This document shows, piece by piece, positions 12,932-23,347 of a DNA stretch of 64,000 bases. Source of the stretch: Paramarasmius palmivorus (lineage: Eukaryota; Basidiomycota; Agaricomycetes; Agaricales; Marasmiaceae); contig JAYKXP010000028.1 in the NCBI GenBank assembly GCA_037176845.1, forward strand, positions 248,001 to 312,000, in the 5' to 3' direction. The notes under the pieces were generated by a model. That model searched no databases, had not been told where the DNA came from, and was given only the letters and a program-made list of their open reading frames with translations. Each line of letters starts with the position of its first letter. Within the stretch, counting starts at the first letter, position 1. Position numbers and translations under genes: made by a program.

Positions 12932-13502
12932 TTTGCTGGACACTCGGAAATCGGGTTGACGAGGGAGGAGGAAAGGGAATATTTACCACGTGCCACATGG
13001 TCAGCCAATCACCATGCGCGAAGTTCCAATCTTCCTTGCATGCCCTCGAGCTCATTCTTACTGCGTAGTAGACTACATGAATTGCCGTGTACACTTATAT
13101 ATTCGTTCTTTGTCACGGATAGAGGAAAAATATATTCAGAGACACGAAAATGCAGAATATTTCCCGGTCCCATTCAAGAAATTAACACTCTTAGTTTCCC
13201 TAGGGTAGAACGAGGGCCCGGCAGAATCTCTGGCCGCTGCGGGTACTCGCGGGACAGAGACGTTCGATCGTGAATTAGTCGTGGACGATGTTGTCGAAGT
13301 CTAATAACCAGAATACTTGAAAACTAGCCCTCTATTATGGGTGAATAAGCCAGTACGGTAGTATAAGACACTGCATCTACTCGCTCGGTAGACCCAGAGC
13401 GCAGTGAGGAAGGATGATGTCTAAGCATTTTGCTTTCAGTGAGCGACGTGTGAGAACCCCTTGAAGACAATATCCGTAGACGAATTCGTAGACGCTAGTA
13501 TA
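12932..13502. other. Intergenic between NDUFV2 and mL60
   Basis: 570 bp holding the NDUFV2 promoter and the mL60 3' end. A CACGTG palindrome sits at 12987-12992, 56 bp upstream of the NDUFV2 start. Open frames here look like chance; I see no RNA gene or repeat. Confidence 0.55.
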
Positions 13503-13967
13503 TCAGAAACCACGGGGATTCGTTCGCTGGGTGATCTACAAGCCCATGAAAACCAGACATAAACGACAGCTCCAAGGAACGTACCCTTGTCCATTTAGGT
13601 ACTTTGTGGATGCCTTTTCGGTAACCTCTCTCATGAGGCGAAAACACGGTGTACTTGTCGCGTGCAGGCATTTCGTGTTCTTTTGGAAGCTCTAGGGCCT
13701 GGTCCTAGAGACATGGTCAGCATACTCCAGAGCAGAAGTAGATGAATTTCGTACCAGAGCTGAACATTTCACCCCGCTAGTTCTGACAGCCTCAATAACA
13801 GCATCCACTTTCTTTAACCTTGAACGAGCATTTGCTTTCCTGGTTGCGGATAATCTCCATGGTATTTTCCTAATGTTTCCTTGAGATGATAGTCCTAGAA
13901 CGATGGAAAATACTGACCATAGAAGACCACCCAGGTTTACATGGGAGGGACGAAATGCGCCGAACAT
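13503..13967 (-). CDS. MRPL31: Mitochondrial large-subunit ribosomal protein mL60 (Mrpl31)
   Basis: Fungal-specific protein of the mitochondrial large ribosomal subunit. Four exons (13918-13967, 13755-13869, 13585-13704, 13503-13535) make 105 codons. It opens MFGAFRPSHVNLGGLLWKIP, the family start, and continues WRLSATRKANARSRLKKVD. The C-terminal part has KYTVFSPHERGYRKGIHKVPK and ends QRTNPRGF, also conserved. An upstream in-frame Met 12 codons earlier is ignored because the family starts at MFG. It is divergent from SF3A1 with 56 bp between start codons. Confidence 0.94.
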
Positions 13968-14023
13968 GAAAGAGTTTGAAAACGTGTGAAAATTTATACT
14001 CACCTTCTTCCCCGTTTCCCGTC
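13968..14023. promoter_or_regulatory. 56-bp bidirectional promoter of mL60 and SF3A1
   Basis: Only 56 bp separate the two ATG codons, which point away from each other. On the minus strand it contains TATAAATTTTC. The 5' UTRs must be very short or transcription must start inside the opposite gene. Confidence 0.6.
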
Positions 14024-16643
14024 ATGGCTGCCGCCGTAGCTAATGGAGTCAACGGTCACCTCAATGGCTCCAGTACTCCGGAGCCTGTAGCTAGTGCAAG
14101 ATTCGCCAGTGGACTTATTCTACCTCCTCCGGAATTGAAATGTGCGTGAATTACTACATTTCACGAGGCAATGCTAACGACTTCGTGCAGCTGTGATTGA
14201 CAAAACCGCTACATTCATTGCTCGTACCGCAAACCCCCCCAGTTTGAAGAAAAAATACGTGAAGGTCAACGCTCAGACCCCAAGTTTTCGTTCTTGAACC
14301 CTGCCGATCCATACCATGCATACTACCGACACAAGTTGGACAAGATTTTTCAAGGAGAAATGGACGAGGAATCCACTGAAGCTAAAGAGGGAGAGGGAGA
14401 AGGTGTAGTAGAGGTCGAGCAACCCAAACAGATTGACATTGCACTCGAACCGCCAACACCGTCTTTCATTCTCGACCTGCCAAACATCAGTAACATCGAC
14501 CTGTTTGTACCGTGTTGTTTTATCCTGTCTATTTGACTCACTTACATTCCCGCAGGGATATTATGAGACTCACCGCCCTCTTCACCGCTCGGCGCGGACG
14601 CAATTTCCTTGCTTCCCTGTCTGCTAAAGAAGGAAGAAACTACCAATTCGACTTCCTGCGGCCTACACACTCGTTGTTTGGGTATTTCAACCGACTAGTT
14701 GATCAATACACGAAAGTCTTACACCCAGACAAGGATACCCTCGAGGACTTGAGAAACCGTGCGGACGAAGGGTCACGTTGGAGAACACTGGAGATTTCTC
14801 GCAAGTACGCCAAATGGGAGAGGAATAAGCGAGAAAAGGAGAAGAAACGTCAGGATGACCAAGAGGCAGAACGAAGTGAGTTTCAGTTTCTTCCTCACAT
14901 GTCCGTCTGTATTGAATACACTCCTAGTTGCTTTTGCGGAAATTGATTGGCACGACTATGCCATTGTGCAAACAATCGAGTTTACGGTTGCGGACGCCAC
15001 CTCCGAACTGCCTCCACCAATGAGCGTGCAAGAGGTCGAAAACATGACCTTAGCGCAGAAGAGGATGGCAGCTATGATCATGGAGAATACTGCGGAGGAT
15101 GTTGAAGCACATCGTGCTAAACAGGCTGCCGCTGAGGCAGAAGCTGCTGCTGCCGTTGGCAATGCTGGACCTGGAGCTAACGACGATGTTGCCATGGAGG
15201 AGAGTGATGACGAAGGTATGGAGGTAGAGGAGCGTGCTAAGCGCGAAGAGGAAGAGCGTTTGAAGGAGATCGAACGGGCTAGAGCATTACAGGCCAGCTC
15301 TGTGAATGCCGGTGGACCCATGAGGATCAGGACAGATTACGTCCCTAAATGTGAGTCTCATGAAACTCTAAACGCCTGACTGTGCTAAGGAACCGCTTGT
15401 AGTGGGGAGACAGAACAAGACTGCTACAACGACCTGTTCAATTTGTGGACAGCAAATCCCTGTTGATGAATTACAGGAACACATGCGTATTGAGCTTCTC
15501 GATCCCAAATGGAAAGAGCAGCGTGATGCCAATGAGCGTCGTAATGCGCAAGCTTCCGAATTGCAGCGCGGAGCAAACGTTGTATCATCGCTCAAGAACC
15601 TTGCCCGAACTCGTGTGGATATCTTCGGTGCTGAGGCTGATGAAGAAAGGAGGAAGAAGGAAGAGGAGGAAGAACGAGAACGTCGGCGGGAGAGGGAGAA
15701 AGTTGTTTGGGATGGTCACACTGCTTCCAAAGCGAACACATTGGACAAGTTTTCAACAAACGTCAACTTCGACGAACAGATTGCAGCAATTCATCGTGCC
15801 AAAGGTCTTGGACCGTGAGTTTTTCGCGTTACGTGCTTCCTCGAGTATTCGTTCTGATAACTTTGATAGGCAAGATGCAAACGCCATTGGTCCTGGTATT
15901 GGACCATCAGCAGTACCTCCATCGCTTACAAGTCTTCCTCCTCCTCATGCTTCTTTACCTGCTCCTCCTACGGCTGCCAATCCTGCGTTTTCAGCAGCTA
16001 CTGTGTCATCTGGACCGCAACCGGCATCCGTATATCAACCCCCACCTGTCATGCTTCCGCCACTCCATTACCAAGGGCTCGATGCTCCCCAGCCATTTGG
16101 TTATCAACCACCTGGCGGAATACATCCCACAAGAGCTGCTGCTCTCGCTGCAGCTAATGGCGCACTTCAGCCACAAACCGGTTCCGTGCGGACAGCTGAC
16201 CAGATGGAAGGCGGGGAAGACGAGATACCGCCCGCGAAAAGGCAAAGGGTTAACAAAATACCTGGCAGTACGATGTTTTCGGAAGAAGACTGGATCAATA
16301 TGCATCCCGTTAGTACTTGCTCCACTACGATGTGATGCCGCTTTACTGATGTACTCTGCTTTAGCACCCTATTTCTCTGCAGGTACAGCTACCAGACGAC
16401 CCGTCCAAACCAGAGTGGAAGCTTGATGGCAAGGTAGTGACCATCCCTGATCTACCGTTGCATCTTTTGGTTTCGACGCTGCGTGATCGCATCCTGCAAC
16501 ACACAGGTAGCAGTGTTCCTGCATCTAGGATTCGATTATCCTATGCTGGGAAGATGTTGACCAACAAAAGTACAATAGCCAGCTACAACTTGGAAGATGA
16601 GGAGTTGCTAGTGTTCAGTCTCGCTCCTGCGAAAAACAGATAA
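14024..16643 (+). CDS. SF3A1: Splicing factor 3A subunit 1 (SF3A1/Prp21), apparent 1-nt frameshift
   Basis: U2 snRNP component needed for branch-site recognition. Seven exons: 14024-14141, 14191-14502, 14556-14875, 14928-15350, 15403-15814, 15870-16308, 16365-16643. SURP1 is KTATFIARTANPP then QFEEKIREGQ...DPYHAYYRHK; SURP2 is around NFLASLSAKEGRNYQFDFL...HSLFGYFNRLVDQYTKVL. A charged helical region and a C2-type site TCSICGQQIPVDELQEHMRIE follow, then a Pro-rich stretch and a C-terminal ubiquitin-like domain ending LVFSLAPAKNR. The exons sum to 2303 nt, one short of 768 codons. The frame breaks in a run of seven C at 14234-14240, where eight would keep PPQFEEKI in frame. As written,the frame ends in TGA about 55 nt later. 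A base-calling error is likelier than a dead copy because the rest is intact. Confidence 0.93.
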
Positions 16644-16835
16644 GACCTGTTCGTGAATCCCATGTCTAGCATTATCCCTGTATACTACTCGTACTACGTT
16701 TAACCCGTTATACAACCAAAAGTACAAATACATGTTTGAGAGGGTATAGGACTGTTCTCAAAATAGCCCGAAAATGACCGTAAAATGACCCCAAAAGCCC
16801 AAGAGAAAGAGATGAAAATGAATGAATGTAAGACA

Positions 16836-17423
16836 TTAAACATGGAAATAATCATCCTCCGATGTTCGCGTTCTAGTACTGCGTTTTGTATGTGACCGTG
16901 CACTGGCGGGGTAATGTTGGCGAATACGGACCAGCGGGGGCGAAGCTGGCGGTTCAGTGGAATGCCAAGATATGGGATCCGCTCCACTTTTTGACCGCGC
17001 GTGTGCAGTACTAGGTGCGTCATAATCTTCCTTGAGGCCTTCCTCGCTGTTCTCTGCCTCCGACCCTGGTCCTGACGTCTGTCTCTGCCTCTGGGTAGTG
17101 AATGAATGATTCTCCTTCCCCCCTCGAATGCTCTTCGGGTTCTCTCCGGCCGCTAATGGCACCGTGTCCCGTAGCCAAGTCTCATCCTCCTCAGTCGGCG
17201 TTGATGGTAATGATAAAGGTCGTTGAAAGATAGAGTGCGGCGACGTAAGGAGGGGTGAATGAAGTAATGAAGGTGGTACTGGAATATGGCGTGTCTGGGG
17301 CGTCGTTAATCGAGCCATATGTCGGTTATGATCCTTCTTAGACTGGCGGGGAACGGCAGGAGACGATGACCATTGTCTAGCTTTGGGACGCATTTCTGCG
17401 TGGACTGTGAGATTTTGGGTCAT
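16836..17423 (-). CDS. Hypothetical basic protein, 195 residues
   Basis: Single-exon frame starting MTQNLTVHAEMRPKARQW and ending TSEDDYFHV. It is rich in Ser, Pro, Thr, Arg and His, looks disordered, and has no signal peptide or membrane segment. I recognise no family. Its length, codon-rich composition and location on its own between SF3A1 and the E2 gene make a real gene reasonable. A chance frame cannot be excluded without homologues. Confidence 0.5.
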   Translation of the reverse strand: MTQNLTVHAEMRPKARQWSSSPAVPRQSKKDHNRHMARLTTPQTRHIPVPPSLLHSPLLTSPHSIFQRPLSLPSTPTEEDETWLRDTVPLAAGENPKSIRGGKENHSFTTQRQRQTSGPGSEAENSEEGLKEDYDAPSTAHARSKSGADPISWHSTEPPASPPLVRIRQHYPASARSHTKRSTRTRTSEDDYFHV

Positions 17424-17629
17424 CGTGAGGAGTGGACGGAGTAAGTCGTATCGGAAGGGGGGAAGAAAGATAGAGTAGTCTCAAATTCGGAGTGGCTTAT
17501 GTATTATTTCAGTTCAAGTCCGATCGCAAGCCGCAAAATGATGTCCAAGTGTCATGAGAATCCACCAAGCCGTTACTATGAGTACATCTACAGAAACATC
17601 TGATCACTTGTAAAAATACCCCTAATTTC

Positions 17630-18936
17630 TCAGAATATTCTTCGGCAAATCAAAGCAAATACTAATACCAAAATGACGCCGATCGCAGTGTCCAGCATTA
17701 ATGGAGGTCTACTAGATGGTGTTATAGATTGTGAAAGAGTGCTATGCGTCACCGGTTGCACACGAGTTGAAGAAGCACCCGAATCTGTTGTAGGTCTAGA
17801 GCTGGGTGATTGGGCACCTTGATTATCGTACTGGGCGGTAATAGCAGGACCTGGTGGCGCTGCCTCCGGCGGCTGGGCAGTAGAGGATGAAACGTCTAGG
17901 GTAGGCATAGACTCCACCTCCCCAGTTGTCTGCGGGGCGGTTAAAACATTGGATGTAGGTGATGAGTGCTCGGTTTCTATGGGGGCCGGTGACGGCTGAG
18001 ACAGTTGAGGCGACTGAGATGGTGGTGTAGTGGGGCTGTCAGTGTTAATTGTGACGGGATCTGGTAAGAGCTCTAGATTTGATTGCTGGCAAGTAGGACA
18101 GCACCACGTCCTGGATCTGCGGAGGTAATGTTAATTTCAAGTACACCTGTAGAACACTGGTAACTACGTACAAGGCTGCGAGTCGTTTCCGTTCCGCCGG
18201 GGGAAACTCAATTGAGCCTACACCGACTGCAGCCTGTCCTTTCAGAGGAAAGAAACCCTGTAATCCAAGAATCGCTAAATACCGGAGTTAGCACAGTTCT
18301 CCTGCGGCTGACATACTATTGCGCACCTGTGCGAACGCCCCAAGCGGGCTGCCATAACTCTTCGTGATCTGCTCGGAGAAAAAGATGAGAAACGGAGGTC
18401 AAGAGGTGATGTGAAATCCATACAGTTTGTAAAGCTGATACAAATCTGAAATTCTCGAATTAAGACAGGGACTTTGCTCCAAAGTAAAGCCGACTTGCCT
18501 TGGTGTTCAACTCGAATCGGCCGTTTGGAGTCAATACCATCAGCGACGGCGGGCGGAAAGGATATTCCGCAGGTAATAGGATGCGAACATGATATAAGCC
18601 ACCCTCGAATTCTGTCCCTTCAGGTCCACGTATTGTACAATGCCATTCCTATACAGCTAATGAGAATGCTGCTTGCTTTGGGATAAGCCCAAGACACTCA
18701 CGAATATGTCATCCTGAAGCACAAAAGGGCGTCATGAAAGCGCAAGGGCAGAACAAGCGTGTTACACACCTCCAAGGGAGCTGCCAAGTAGTCTGTAGAG
18801 GGGTCATTGGCTAATTCTCGAGCCTCCTGCATAATGCGCTTGACGGCTACCAGAGCGGTCAGAATACAAGTACCAATCTGCACCGAGAGGACGACAAACC
18901 CGCATTGTTCCTGTTCATGGAGGATACAGAGGCCAT
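17630..18936 (-). CDS. UBC6: Tail-anchored ubiquitin-conjugating enzyme E2, Ubc6/UBE2J type
   Basis: ER-membrane E2 of the ERAD pathway in known relatives. Eight exons (18900-18936, 18770-18846, 18702-18713, 18499-18648, 18424-18445, 18327-18368, 18172-18274, 17630-18116) give 309 codons. The E2 fold shows RIMQEARELANDPS, EWHCTIRGPEGTEFEGG, YPFRPPSLMVLTPNGRFE and the catalytic cysteine in TKICISFTNYH, then WQPAWGVRTAI. A Ser/Thr/Pro-rich linker leads to a C-terminal hydrophobic anchor IGVILVLVFALICRRIF. Two exons are tiny (12 and 22 nt); the 22-nt one encodes the active-site Cys. The intron 18446-18498 begins GC. It is divergent from mS37 with 120 bp between starts. Confidence 0.95.
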
Positions 18937-19056
18937 TATGGTGAAGGTATAAAGATAAGCTTACTTATTGGGCGTTCCGCGCGCTACGTAGTTCGACGTG
19001 GAGGCGGCCCTTGGCGGCACTCTTGTTCTTTCCCACGTGGCTTGTTCCTCACTTCC
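18937..19056. promoter_or_regulatory. 120-bp divergent promoter of UBC6-like gene and mS37
   Basis: Separates two opposed start codons. A CACGTG palindrome lies at 19034-19039, 18 bp upstream of the mS37 ATG; no clear TATA box. Confidence 0.5.
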
Positions 19057-19411
19057 ATGGCTATCCACATTAAAAATCTCAGAGTTCGTCCAAAGAAAAG
19101 TACGTGCCCTGTAGCAATGAATCTTCAGATTATTGATTTTTTGGCAAAAGATGCTTCATTTACACCTTGCAGCGCGCAGTTCGCCGCGGTTTTGGGTTGT
19201 TGGGCGACGACGGGCGACGTACATTCGGTGAAACAGTGCCAGGATGCTGCACAGATTTTGTTTCATTGTATGAGGACTACGGTGCGTGTCTTCTTTGTTT
19301 TGCTAGACATAATGCTGATGCTTGTTTCGTGTTGTTCAGCCTATGGCTAAGAAGAACCAAAGACCAGCTATTAACTACCATCTTGCTCGTCTCGGGAAGA
19401 ATATTCAATAG
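19057..19411 (+). CDS. MRP10: Mitochondrial small-subunit ribosomal protein mS37 (Mrp10, CHCH protein)
   Basis: Twin CX9C-type protein of the mitochondrial small ribosomal subunit, imported by the Mia40 route. Three exons (19057-19099, 19151-19281, 19340-19411) give 81 codons. It starts MAIHIKNLRVRPKK and has the cysteines in PCSAQFAAVLGCW and QCQDAAQILFHCM, the two CX9C helices. It ends INYHLARLGKNIQ, the conserved tail that binds the ribosome. Confidence 0.94.
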
Positions 19412-19551
19412 TTTCTTTTACTTGGCCCATCCTCAAAATGTATCGGTACACCTAATATCTATAATCAGTCCGAAACGAAGAATCGAACGTTTCAACCTCC
19501 GAATTTGTCCTACAATCATCTGACAGCTTCAAAAACGCCCATGGCCTGTCA

Positions 19552-19593
19552 GTACGTAACAGCATCTCTCTTCCTCTTCCTTGTTCTCCCCAG
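19552..19593 (+). other. Possible 5' UTR intron of the first NYN gene
   Basis: A strong donor (GTACGTAAC) is followed by a pyrimidine tract and CCCCAG directly before the ATG at 19596. The same donor precedes the second NYN gene (21291 to about 21344). This suggests that a leader intron was present before duplication. Confidence 0.45.
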
Positions 19594-19595
19594 CA

Positions 19596-20947
19596 ATGTC
19601 TAGTGCTGAGCAGGTTGCTATCTTTTGGGACTACGGTGAGTAAACAACCATAGCATCATTATCTAGCTGAACGAATCTTTTCAAGAAAATTGCCAAGTCC
19701 CTTTCAGTGCCTCCGGTTTCAGTGTCGTCAACCAAATCAGAGGGGTAGTGCACCAGTTCGGTGGCATCAAACTATTCAGAGCCTATGCAGACCTCTCAGA
19801 ATTGTCATCCCCTCGGCTGCTCTCGGTGCGATCCGAACTACAGTGTTCTGGAGTGAGCCTCATTGATTGTCCTCATAATGGTCGGAAAAACGTTGTGGAC
19901 CAAATGATTATCGGTGTGTGGTTAACCTTTTCAATATGTTGCTATCAGCTGAATTCGCTGCTATCAACAGTGGACATGCTAGCCTATGCTATCGATCACT
20001 CAACTCTGGACACTATTCTCCTCATCTCTGGAGACAGAGACTTTGCGTACGCAATTGCCACCCTTCGCTCTCGCATGTATAAAGTGATAGTAATGGCACC
20101 GTCTGCCCCATCGCCTCATGTGAGCCTTAGAGCACAAGCATCCGTATTCATCGATTGGAACTCGGCTGTCCTGGATGCCCTACCGGAGGAACGCCTTAAT
20201 CCCGAAGGTTCTCCTAGAGCGAACGGAGCCTCAAGCACGCGGTCGCCTCCACAAACCACAAAGCCTCTCTCGAACAACTCAGTCTTTGACCTTAGAGGCA
20301 GTAGCCTCTTTGGTGAGGGGTCATCTCGAAATACTCCCAGTCAACTTTTGTCAGAGCCGTCTATGTTAGTTGATGGTGAACGCACAATTACTCCTTCATC
20401 AGCACCTGGACTTCCCACATACACGGCTTCCGTTGAACCAATACCTTCTGAGACATTAAACGTTTCAGTCACGCTCGAATCGAATCCTCGAGTCCATCCC
20501 GATAAAGCGATACCAGATCCGCATCTCATTGGCCTCCGACCCCCAGCACTCCTATCTCCTACCGCCGCACCATTCACCCAACAAGGGACATACCCGAGCA
20601 TCCCCGCCCGAGATCCTGTGGCTGTCTTGCCTGGTTCAGTACCTCGCCAAGGCGCGAGTGTCCAGCCAGCTGTCTTTACTCCGTCGACGGAATTGCACAT
20701 CTCTCCGCAATTCCAGGGCCTTGTGCGAGTTCTTCGAGAACTCTGCCAGAAAGGAAATCCACGGCCGCTACGGTCGTTGGTTTCTCTCGAGCTGATAAAC
20801 AGCGACAGGACTACATATCAGAAAGCGGGAGTTGCTCGCTTTCGAGAGTTTGTGGATCTAGCGGTGAGCGCAGAAGTGATAGAGGCAGGAGGGATAGGGG
20901 GCGGAGCTTGGGTTAAACTCCACTCTAATTTATCGTCGAAGATTTAG
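19596..20947 (+). CDS. NYN-domain nuclease with C-terminal LOTUS-like domain, copy 1
   Basis: Predicted RNase of the NYN (PIN-like) superfamily. Three exons (19596-19635, 19686-19913, 19971-20947) give 414 codons. Acidic active-site residues are visible: D12 in FWDYEN, D85 in NVVDQMI, and D111/D113 in LISGDRDFAYAI. Residues 1-150 form the NYN core. Residues 150-335 are a Ser/Pro-rich linker. The last ~78 residues, starting FQGLVRVLREL, look like a winged-helix LOTUS/OST-HTH module, with RPLRSLVSLEL, VARFREFVDLAV and a terminal W. NYN plus LOTUS is the layout of MARF1 and Limkain-type RNA-silencing factors; a role in RNA decay is inference. A paralogue follows 0.4 kb downstream on the same strand. 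Confidence 0.82.
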
Positions 20948-21346
20948 CATCACAATACTGTCGTGAGTCCTTGTATCATATGTATCATACTCGTACCCCT
21001 GTCAAATAAGACTTTTGATAGGATCTAGCCATGTAGACCTAACGCAGAGTGCACTCTACTTCATGATACGAGGGCGCCTAAATATCTCCTGCTTTGAGCA
21101 TGTACTCTGCATGGCCCGGGAAGACTATCCGACATTTCAATCTGTCCTGTGTGGCAACGGCACATCAATCAATGCTCATAGAAACCTATCAGCGCCCACA
21201 GATGAACACCAAACCTTAAGACGCTGGCTTTGTCCTAGCCATCATCTGACTTTGCATCAAAGACGCCTATAGGTGTCAATCGCTCGTTCGGTACGTAACG
21301 CTGCATTCTACTCTTTTCCCTTGTTCTCCCTTGTTCTTTCTGAGAA
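20948..21346. other. Spacer between the tandem NYN genes
   Basis: Holds the 3' end of copy 1 and the promoter of copy 2. From 21291 on, it resembles the leader of copy 1 (GTACGTAAC and a C/T-rich tract with TTGTTCTCCC). No other gene is seen. Confidence 0.55.
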
Positions 21347-22798
21347 ATGTCCGAGCAGGTTGCTATATTCTGGGATTACGGTGCGTTCACTGTGTGACGA
21401 AGCCATCGCATTGACTGAAGCTACTTTCAGAAAACTGCCCTGCTCCCTTCAACGCTTCGGGATTCAGTCTTGTGAACCAGATTAGAGAGATTGCACACCA
21501 ATTTGGTGGCATTAAACTATTCAGGGCCTATGCAGATCTCTCTGAATTAACCTCTTCTCGGTCGCTGTCCTTACGCTCAGAACTGCAGTGCTCTGGAGTG
21601 AGTCTGATTGATTGTCCGCACAATGGGAGGAAGAATGTTGCGGACCAGATGATTATTGGTGTGTGGCTCTCTCTGAACATGCGTGGCTAGCTCAAACAAT
21701 TCTTCTTCAAAAGTCGATATGCTGGCTTACGCTATTGATCACTCTGCGCTTGATACAATCCTCCTCATATCTGGAGACAGGGACTATGCGTATGCGATAT
21801 CAACGCTGCGATTTCGCAGGTACAAGGTGGTGGTTATGGCACCTTCTACTCCAGCAGCACACGTCAGCCTCCGAGCCCAAGCGTCCGCATTTATTGATTG
21901 GCACTCCTCCGTTTTGAATGCTCTCAAGGATGAGCGTTCACAATTCGACGTTCATCCGACTCCCGCTGCCGAACCCTCGATTCCTGCAAGACATTGCAGA
22001 ACGGCTTCCCAATCAAGCATAGCCCATGCAGTCCCACCCAATAACATACAGCCTTCGCGTGTTTTGGACGCTAGCATGGTTCCCCCTGCCGTCAACCACT
22101 CTGTAGACATGCGCCATCAGGAACCCCTTCAAAGGACTCCAGCACCGCCTCCTACTGCTGTCGAAGAAGTCCTTCACCAAGAGCTTTGCGAAAGGGTGCA
22201 TGCTCCTACACCAATACCAGCACTGCCAGCTTATACACCGTCCCTTGAGCCGTCACTACCCACCCGGGCCGATGATGCGGTGTACATTAAATCGTATACC
22301 CACGTCCGCCCACATTCAGCGCCACCAGATGCACCTGCCGTCGAACTTCCTTCACCTGAGCCGATTAGCGCTACTGCACCCATACCTCCTGCCCCAGAAG
22401 TAACGCCTCCGGCGTTCTCGGGCAATTCGACATCTAATCTTACCCCTCAAAATCCGGTCCCCGTATCGCTCCCGTTACCTGCAGGCCCCGGCCCTAGCCA
22501 GGACATCCATATTCAATCAGTCGTCACTCCCTCGCCTATAGAGCAGCATGTACCTGTCGGGTTCCAAACGTTAATGCAGATTCTTCAACAATATCACCAG
22601 AGAGGTGTTCGTCGGCCCTTTCGGACACTGGTCGCAACGGAGTTGGCGAACCGTGACAAGTTGGTTTACAAGAATGTTGGCGTCCCGCGATTCCGCGAGT
22701 ACACAGCACTCGCCGTGAGTGCAAGGTTAATAGAAATGGGAGGAAAGGAGGCTGGTGCTTGGATGGCTATACATCCTGACTTATTGTCAAAACTCTAG
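21347..22798 (+). CDS. NYN-domain nuclease with C-terminal LOTUS-like domain, copy 2
   Basis: Tandem paralogue of the preceding gene, with three exons (21347-21380, 21431-21658, 21714-22798) and 448 codons. Intron positions and phases are identical, and exon 2 is 228 nt in both. The acidic set is kept: D10 (FWDYEN), D83 (NVADQMI), D109/D111 (LISGDRDYAYAI). The core is nearly the same as copy 1. The Pro-rich linker (about residues 150-370) has diverged almost completely and is longer. The C-terminal module is conserved but more divergent (RRPFRTLVATEL, VPRFREYTALAV, AGAWMAIHPDL). Retention of both ends with a free linker suggests selection on nuclease and C-terminal domain. Confidence 0.82.
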
Positions 22799-23347
22799 TG
22801 GCAAATAGATGATAAATTATCAATATTGATACCTGTACAGTATGTCTCTCACGTCTACGTCAATTACTCACTCTGATTGGCCACTTGTATAGATTACACA
22901 TGAGAAATAAAATAACATGGCGTGGGATATTGCCTACACCTCTTTCAAGTTTTCATTGAACTTTGGCTCTAGGCAACCTAGCAGCAACAGGCGATGCTTA
23001 CCGTCAACGCCAGGGGTTGTTCGGCGGGCACTCGGGCACATTTTCGTCGGTTCAACTGCTCAATGCTCGGTCCGGAGCAGTAGGTATATCGCCAACTCGT
23101 TGACCAGTTGTACCGGATAACCAAGAAAGGAAACTGCCAATTCTCACTGACGGGAAGCTCTCATTATTCTCTTTTTTGCAGTTGGTTGCCAGCCAAGGAT
23201 TTCACACCTTTTCCGTCTCGGTCACTCCCAGGTGGGAATTTACTAACGGAAACACAGTCCCACACGTCGACGGCGTCATGGTCTTGGGGCTTTATAAACT
23301 GTCACATAGGAATCTGGCGATGTAACTGCAGAATCCCTCCCACCGAG
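22799..23347. other. Intergenic upstream of the DOMON-b561 gene
   Basis: About 550 bp with the 3' end of NYN copy 2 and the promoter of the next gene. Open frames are short and look like chance. No repeats, RNA genes or clear motifs seen. Confidence 0.5.

Larger units (their letters stand above)
19552..22798 (+). repeat. Tandem gene duplication of the NYN-LOTUS locus
   Basis: Two direct copies of about 1.4 kb, with starts 1.75 kb apart. Similarity extends from the leader donor through exon 3, except in the linker. Introns have diverged more than exons, so the duplication is not recent. Confidence 0.8.

Noticed and set aside
14956..15321. 121-codon minus-strand frame inside SF3A1
   Set aside because: Alanine/Ser-rich antisense shadow of the repetitive, charged SF3A1 region.
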